Assembly: GCA_963971305.1 (NCBI GenBank)
Contig: CAXARO010000882.1
Location: forward strand, 62,001 to 126,000
Direction: 5' to 3'
DNA: 64,000 nucleotides
DNA from: Arcuatula senhousia
Lineage: Eukaryota; Mollusca; Bivalvia; Mytilida; Mytilidae
The notes under the pieces: model-generated
The model's input: the letters and a program-made list of their open reading frames with translations, nothing else
What the model was told of the DNA's origin: nothing
Database searches by the model: none
Position numbers and translations under genes: made by a program
In this document: in pieces, positions 57,791-64,000 of the stretch
Layout of the letters: each line of letters opens with the position of its first letter
Numbering within the stretch: the first letter of the stretch is position 1

Positions 57791-58289
57791 ATTCAGTAAA
57801 TGTCCCAGTATAAAATAGTTGCTTGATGTATGTGGGGAAAACATTGTAAATTAACCTGTTATTTAACTGTTTATTAGTGATTAAAGAGTCAAAAGTCATG
57901 TCTGGGAAAAATGTAAATGTAATGAACTGTTTTTGTAATTGTTTTTTGCGATATTAATTAAGAGTCTGACTGCCATCATCTGTATAAAATACATGTAGCA
58001 TTGCACTGGTATAAAAATTGTCTATAATTCTACATAAAGATATAATGTAAATTAAAAAGGAGATAGCCTTTTGTATCTACTGGGTAGTGTATTATTGAAA
58101 TGTCATCATCTTCTTCTACTCTTTGTTACATGAATGGTCTCCAAAGTTCATTAGCTTTTTGACTCGTCTTCAACATTATCTGTAAGTAATTAAAAGACAT
58201 AACATGCAGAAAATTGAGAAAATGCTGACAAATAAAATACTGTTTTATGGTACAAAAATAATATGGTTATCTTAATATTACTTAATAAG

Positions 58290-58488
58290 TACTGTGGTTT
58301 CATTATTTGTGGGGTATCAATTTTCATGGTTTTCGTGGTTGGCCTTTACCCACAAAAATTGATACCCCACAAAAAGGAAGTTTAACATAAATGCAGTCTT
58401 CAGTTCCACAAATTAAAGAATCCACGAACTGATCCCTTTTCATCAAACCACAAAAATTAAAAACCACGAAAATAAATGAATCAACAGT
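58290..58488. mobile_element. MITE, TACTGTGG family, copy 3
   Basis: Begins TACTGTGGTTTCATTATTTG and ends AATGAATCAACAGT. Internal arms GGGGTATCAATTTTCATGG / AAATTGATACCCCAC are preserved. Confidence 0.78.
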
Positions 58489-59026
58489 TTCTATGACAAT
58501 TATAATAATCAATTTTTTGTGTAGATCATCATAGCTTTTCAGGATTTGCTCATTTCAAATAGTTGCTTTTTTATTGTCCATGCTGTCATTCAATATTTCA
58601 AATTTAAATCTTAAAGTAATGTATCACTGTTATTGCCTCTTAAATTTCCTCAATAAACATGTTAAAGAAAAGAATACGGTTCATTTTGTCTCTTATAATA
58701 TGGTGTTCTGTTGATACCATCTGTTTTTATTTTTTTAATCTCATCAATGGTTATTGGCTGAATCAAGCAAACATCTTAATATATAAAAAAAACAAGTATA
58801 AACATAAACTAGCCAAGATTCCATATCAGTCACAAATAAACTGTGAATGTGTAAAACACCTAAGCAGAAATATAAAGAAAAAACATTTGTAAGGGTAGAG
58901 GAAACAATAAACAAATATCATTTTTATTAATCATCATAATTTTTGCAATGGACTTAAATTTAAAGATAAGTTAGGGCAAATGTAATTAATTTCATATCTA
59001 GCATGTCTTAAAATCTGGTAGTTATG
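58489..59026. other. Anonymous AT-rich sequence
   Basis: No gene, no repeat ends recognised. Confidence 0.4.
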
Positions 59027-59394
59027 TTCCCCAAACGAAGTGTGGGAACATATTGTTTTTACTCCGTTTCTTATTATTCTTATTAAGTCGCCCAAAACAA
59101 AGTTTGGGAGACTTATTGTTTTTGCACCGTTTCTTATTATTATTATTATTAAGTCGCCCAAAACGAAGTTTGGGAGACTTATTGTTTTTGCACCGTTTCT
59201 TATTATTATTATTATTATTATTAAGTCGCCCAAAACAAAGTTTGGGAGACTTATTGTTTTTGCACCGTTTCTTATTATTATTATGTCCCCGAACACGAAG
59301 TGTCGGGGACATATTGTTTTTGCTCGGTTTCTTATTATTATTATTATGTCCCCGAACACGAAGTGTCGCGGACATATTGTTTTTGCTCGGTTTC

Positions 59395-59432
<38 letters not shown>
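59027..59432 (+). repeat. Chain of short hairpin modules joined by TTATTA runs (block 1)
   Basis: Six modules of about 60-70 bp. Each opens with a hairpin and ends in GTTTCTTATTATT. One is ATGTTCCC...GGGAACAT, three are AAGTCGCCCAAA...TTTGGGAGACTT (from 59085, 59152 and 59223), and two are ATGTCCCCGA...TCGGGGACAT (from 59285 and 59347; the second has one mismatch). The next module starts inside the ATT run of the previous one. The long hydrophobic or Asn-rich frames here are microsatellite artefacts. Confidence 0.85.
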
Positions 59433-60786
59433 TTTCTCGGTATTCTGGACCGTGAACTTGTCCACCTCATTTTTTTGACATCTTTTAAGGTAGGAAGCTG
59501 AAACTTCATATATCAAGAGTATGGAATGGGAGATTATGCTTTTTGTATTTTTCGTCGAAATGGAACAACCCCTTATAGGTCAAAAAAGGGCCTCAAAATG
59601 GCTCCTTGAAACCGAAGTTGAATTTTTCCTGGCATTTCTGATCCGGCAGGGGTAGACCAAATTCCTTTATATGGTAAGTGTAGACTTTCAATACCTTTCA
59701 TTTAAAAAAAAAATTTTGAAAATCGGACTTACCGTTTTCAAAATTTTGCAAAAAATCGAAAATTAATTTTTTTGTAAGATTGAGTTATCTTTCTTTGTTC
59801 AATATATTTTGTAATAGTAATGAAAAAAAATCTCAACTTTGTTATTTCTTAATGAAAATTGGTTTCCAAGGTAATAGTGGTATGCCGAGTTCATTTTTGG
59901 AGTCGAAAAATTTTTTTGACGGCCATTTTCGAAATGGCGGCTAAAATGGCTGCCATTTTCCCGCCAAAATTTAAACTTGCTCCGATTTTGATGAAAATTG
60001 GTATATAAGGTAATAGTGGTATGGCGAGTTGATTTTTGACATCGAATTTTTTCGATCGTCGGCCATTTTCAAAATGGCCGCAGTTTCCCGCCAAAAAATT
60101 AAAGTTACTCAGATTTTGATTAAAACTGGTATATAAGGTAATAGTGGTATGGGGATTTGATTTTTGACATTGAAATTTATTTATCGTCGACCATTTTCAA
60201 AATGGCCGCCGTTTCCCGCCAAAATTAAAGTTACTCGGATTTTGATGAAAATTGGTATTCAAGGTAATAGTGGTACTGCGAGTTGATTTTTGACATTAAT
60301 TGTTTGATATCGTCGGCCATTTTCAAAATGGCCGCCGTTTCCCGCCAAAATTAAACTTGCTCCGATTTTAATGAAAATTAATATACAGGGTAATTGTGGT
60401 ATGGGGAGTTCATTTTTAGCATCAAATTTTGTTTATGGTCCGATGCAACAGCTTTTGGATGCGACTGTGTGACTCTTCTCGACTATATGAGATTAAGGGA
60501 GAATAATATCTCATATGGATGTCAACCAAAAGCTTCTCCGTAACGTTTTTAGCATTTCATTGAAGAGTGGCTCCATTGTAGAGGACGAGAGCGGTAGTTA
60601 TGCTCGCTAGTCACTACAATAGTTTACAAGTACGCTACCAATGCTTGTAAAAAGGGTGCTTCAATGGAATGATAAGGGCGTCATTACTTAAACAGGGTTC
60701 CCACAAAAGCCAGAAATATTGTCAAAGAGGGGTACGTGAGGGGACATGTATGTGACTCGCTTGCGATCACAATTAGAACTAGTTAT
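59398..60786 (+). repeat. ATT-anchored element, copy 1
   Basis: Runs from an (ATT)n run through TTTCTCGGTATTCTGGACCG to GATCACAATTAGAACTAGTT before the next ATT run. The interior has four diverged units of about 125 bp with AAAATGGCCGCCG next to TTTCCCGCCAAAA. Other copies are at 61444-62389, 62390-63628 and 63737-64000. No coding capacity. Confidence 0.85.
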
Positions 60787-61010
60787 TATTATGTCCCCGA
60801 ACACGAAGTGTCGGGGACATATTGTTTTTGCTCGGTTTCTTATTATTATTATTATTATTATTATGTCCCCGAACACGAAGTGTCGGGGACATATTGTTTT
60901 TGCTCGGTTTCTTATTATTATTATTATTATTAAGTCGCCCAAAACAAAGTTTGGGAGACTTATTGTTTTTGCACCGTTTCTTATTATTATTATTATTATT
61001 ATTCTTCTGA
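60787..61010 (+). repeat. Hairpin modules, block 2
   Basis: Two ATGTCCCCGA...TCGGGGACAT modules and one AAGTCGCCCAAA...TTTGGGAGACTT module, again joined through TTATTA runs. Confidence 0.85.
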
Positions 61011-61443
61011 TTCTTAATCGTAAAGCTGTCCTCCCTAATACAAGAAAACGGTTCAAGGAAATTGAATAACACTTGTTGGATTGGATAGTGGGTTACCTAA
61101 AGGCGTGCAATCAAGTTTTGAAATTTTCAAGATGGCCGCCGTTTCAAAATGGCGGCCATCGGAAAAAGTGGGCGGAAATTTTTTTTTCATCGGATCGTTT
61201 TGAAAATTGGTCATCTGGGTAAAGCGGGTATGCTGAGTTCAAATCTGCGACCGGATTTGAAATCCGACCTACGGTTTCAAAATGGCGGCCATTTTACTAC
61301 ACCCGCCCCCCTTAAAAATGTGAACTTTGTCCGATTTCAATGAAATTTGATTTCTATACATATTTTATTGTACTGAATGGGAATAAATAAAATCCAAGGC
61401 GATTTTGGGCGACTTGTGTGTTGGCATCCCAACACAAATTATA
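61011..61443 (+). repeat. Related element segment with YY1-like inverted pair
   Basis: Contains GATGGCCGCCGTTTC and AAATGGCGGCCATC as a palindrome near 61130-61160, then TTGGCATCCCAACAC. It ends at TTATAGCTAGTTATTATT, like the neighbouring copies. Confidence 0.65.
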
Positions 61444-62389
61444 GCTAGTTATTATTATTATTATTATTTTTCTCGGTATTCTGGACCGTGAACTTGTCCA
61501 CCTCATTTTTTCAACATCTTTTAAGGTAGGAAGCTGAAACTTCATATATCAAGAGTATGGAATGGGAGATTGTGCTTTTTGTATTTTTCGTCGAAATCGA
61601 ACGACCCCTTATAGGTCAAAAAAGGGCCTCAAAATGGCTCCTCGAAACCGAAGTTGAATTTTTACCTGCTATTTCTGATCCGGCAGGGGTAGGAAAAATT
61701 CCTTTAAAGGGTAAGTGTAGACTTTCGATACCTTTCATTTAAAAAAAAAATTTTGAAAATCGGACTTACGGTTCTCAAAATTTTGCAAAAAATCGAAATT
61801 TAATTTTTTTGTCAAATTGAGTTATCTTTCTTGGAACAATATATTTTGTAATAGTGATGTAAAAATTCTCAACTTTGTTATTTCTTAATGAAAATCGGTT
61901 TACAAGGTAATAGTGGTATGCCGAGTTCATTTGTGGTATCGAAAAAAATTTTTGGCGGCCATTTTTAAAATGGCGGTTAAAATGGCCGCCGTTTTCCCGC
62001 CAAAAATTAAACTTGCTCTAATTTTTATGAAAATTGGTATATAAGGTAATAGTGGCATGGCGAGTTGATTTTTGACATCAAATTTTTTTTTATCGTTGGC
62101 CATTTTCAAAATGGCCGCCGTTTCCCGCCAAAAATTAAACTTGCTCCGATTTTGATGAAAATTGGTATATAAGGTAATAGTGGTATGGCGAGTAGATTTT
62201 TGACATCAAAATTTTTTTATCGTCGGCCATTTTAAAAATGGCCGCCATTTCCCGCCAAAATTAAACTTACTCCTATTTTGATGAAAATTGGATAAATTAA
62301 GTTATCTCAAATGCCAAGAGACATTGACAAAGAGGGGTACGTGAGGGGACATTTTTGTGACTTGCTTGCGATCACAATTAGAACTAGTT
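61444..62389 (+). repeat. ATT-anchored element, copy 2
   Basis: Same order as copy 1 (CTCGGTATTCTGG, GACCCCTTATAGGTCAAAAA, CTGATCCGGCAGGGGTA, then the GGCCGCC/TTTCCCGCC units), but with fewer internal units. Confidence 0.88.
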
Positions 62390-63628
62390 ATTATTATTAT
62401 TATTATTATTTTTCTCGGTATTCTGGATCGTGAACTTGTCCACCTCATTTTTTCGACATCTTTTAAGGTAGGAAGCTGAAACTTCATATATCAAGAGTAT
62501 GGAATGGGAGATTGTGCTTTTTGTATTTTTCGTCGAAATCGAACGACCCCTTATAGGTCAAAAAAGGGCCTCAAAATGGCTCCTCGAAACCGAAGCTGAA
62601 TTTTACCTGGCATTTCTGATCCGGCAGGGGTAACACAAATTCCTTGATGGGGTAAGTGTAGACTTTCGAAACCTTTCATTTAAAAAAAAAATTTTGAAAA
62701 TCGGACTTACGGTTCTCAAAATTTTGCAAAAAATCGAAATTTAATTTTTTTGTCAAATTGAGTTATCTTTCTTGGAACAATATATTTTGTAATAGTAATG
62801 TAAAAATTCTTAACTTTGTTATTTCTTAATGAAAATTGGTTTACAAGGTAATAGTGGTATGCCGAGTTCATTTTTGGTATCGAAAAAAATTTTTGGCGGC
62901 CATTTTAAAAATGGCGGCTAAAATGGCCGCCATTTTCCCCGCCAAAAATTAAACTTGCTCCAATTTTGATGAAAATTGGTATATAAGGTAATAGTGGCAT
63001 GGCGAGTTGATTGTTAACATCAAAATTTTTTTATCGTTGGCCATTTTCAAAATGGCCGCCGTTTCCCGCCAAAAATTAGACTTACTCCGATTTTGATGAA
63101 AATTCGTATATAAGGTAATAGTGGTATGGCGAGTTGATTTTTGACATCAAAATTTTTTTATCGTCGGCCATTTTCAAAATGACTGCCGTTTCCCGCCAAA
63201 ATTAAAGTAACTCTGATTTTGATGAAAATTGGTATATAAAGTAATAGTGGTATGGCAAGTTGATTTTTGACATTGAAATTTTTATTTGGTCAGCCATTTT
63301 CAATATGGCCGCCGTTTCCCGCCAAAATCAAAGTTACTCTGATTTTGATGAAAATTGGTATATAAGGTAAAAGTGGTATGGCGAACTTATTTTTGACATC
63401 AAATTTTTTTTAGCGTCTCTTAGCATTTGATATAACTTATTATATCAAATTTTCATCAAAATAGGAGTAAGTTTAATTTTGGCCATTTCCCGCCAAAATT
63501 AAACTTACTCCTATTTTGATGAAAATTGGATATAATAAGTTATATCAAATGCTAAGAGACATTGACAAAGAGGGGTACGTGAGGGGACATTTTTGTGACT
63601 CGCTTGCGATCACAATTAGAACTAGTTA
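62390..63628 (+). repeat. ATT-anchored element, copy 3
   Basis: Very similar to copy 2 but with more internal units and a terminal palindrome (63415-63559). Ends CACAATTAGAACTAGTTATT. Confidence 0.88.
63415..63559. repeat. Palindrome with 68-bp arms
   Basis: GTCTCTTAGCATTTGATATA at the left is mirrored by TATATCAAATGCTAAGAGAC at the right, with one mismatch over 68 bp and a 9-base spacer. The same sequence exists as a single arm at 62262-62325 in copy 2, so the palindrome arose by inverted duplication. Confidence 0.9.
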
Positions 63629-63739
63629 TTATTAAGTCGCCCAAAACAAAGTTTGGGAGACTTATTGTTTTTGCACCGTTTCTTATTATTATGTCCCCGA
63701 ACACGAAGTGTCGGGGACATATTGTTTTTGCTCGGTTTC

Positions 63740-63784
<45 letters not shown>
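63629..63784 (+). repeat. Hairpin modules, block 3, with long ATT run
   Basis: One AAGTCGCCCAAA module and one ATGTCCCCGA module, followed by an uninterrupted (ATT)n run of about 48 bp. Confidence 0.85.
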
Positions 63785-63786
<2 letters not shown>

Positions 63787-64000
63787 TTTCTCGGTATTCT
63801 GGACCGTGAACTTGTCCACCTCATTTTTTCGACATCTTTTAAGGTAGGAAGCTGAATCTTCATATATCAAGAGTATGGAATGGGAAATTGTGCTTTTTGT
63901 ATTTTTCGCCGAAATCGAATGACCCCTTATAGGTCAAAAAAGGGCCTCAAAATGGCTCCTCGAAACCGAAGTTGAATTTTTACCTGGCATTTCTGATCCG
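63737..64000 (+). repeat. ATT-anchored element, copy 4 (cut by window end)
   Basis: Starts in the ATT run and continues TTTCTCGGTATTCTGGACCG to the CTGATCCG segment at the window edge, matching copies 1-3. Confidence 0.88.

Noticed and set aside
58934..59516. Long open frames rich in Ile/Leu or Asn on both strands (also at 60688-61072 and 63552-63870)
   Set aside because: They are translations of ATT microsatellites and the repeated hairpin modules; all six frames stay open for the same reason.

Overview
This is eukaryotic DNA from an animal, most likely a bivalve mollusc and possibly a mytilid mussel. The evidence is AT-rich sequence, long introns with GT/AG splice sites, hAT transposons, tRNA-type SINEs and many tandem-repeat-bearing non-autonomous elements of a style I associate with bivalves. 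The species is an inference; no marker gene is present.

The left half (about 2.27-29.1 kb) is the middle of one host gene on the minus strand, a sorting nexin-14 (SNX14) orthologue. I could follow 18 consecutive exons with mutually consistent splice phases. They cover the second N-terminal membrane segment, a Cys/His motif, the PXA domain, the RGS domain and the start of the linker after it. The first exon was not found. The PX and C-terminal nexin domains lie beyond the left edge. Two related hAT transposons sit antisense in its introns. One (1-2256) has an open transposase reading frame that runs off the window. The other (15141-20195) is a full-length three-exon copy broken by a frameshift and one stop codon. 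One RGS exon (9178-9244) lies in the loop of a roughly 0.9-kb inverted repeat made of tandem units carrying oestrogen-response-element-like palindromes, and two decayed copies of this exon lie downstream of it.

The right half (29.1-64 kb) has no gene I can recognise and is built of repeats. The most notable is an array of 358-bp units (33359-38501: 14 full units plus one partial). Every unit carries, on the minus strand, a complete type I hammerhead ribozyme, the architecture of an animal retrozyme. The array is inserted in an older dispersed repeat whose uninterrupted relative lies at about 51.9-52.8 kb. Next come a 4.8-kb satellite of 64-bp hairpin monomers with a 192-bp higher-order repeat (40.35-45.17 kb), a 72-bp array (56.3-57.8 kb), and a terminal block (59.0-64 kb). 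That block consists of elements joined through ATT microsatellites, with repeated YY1-like and E2F-like motifs.

All exon boundaries and family assignments were read by eye from the sequence and from remembered family features. No database search was run.
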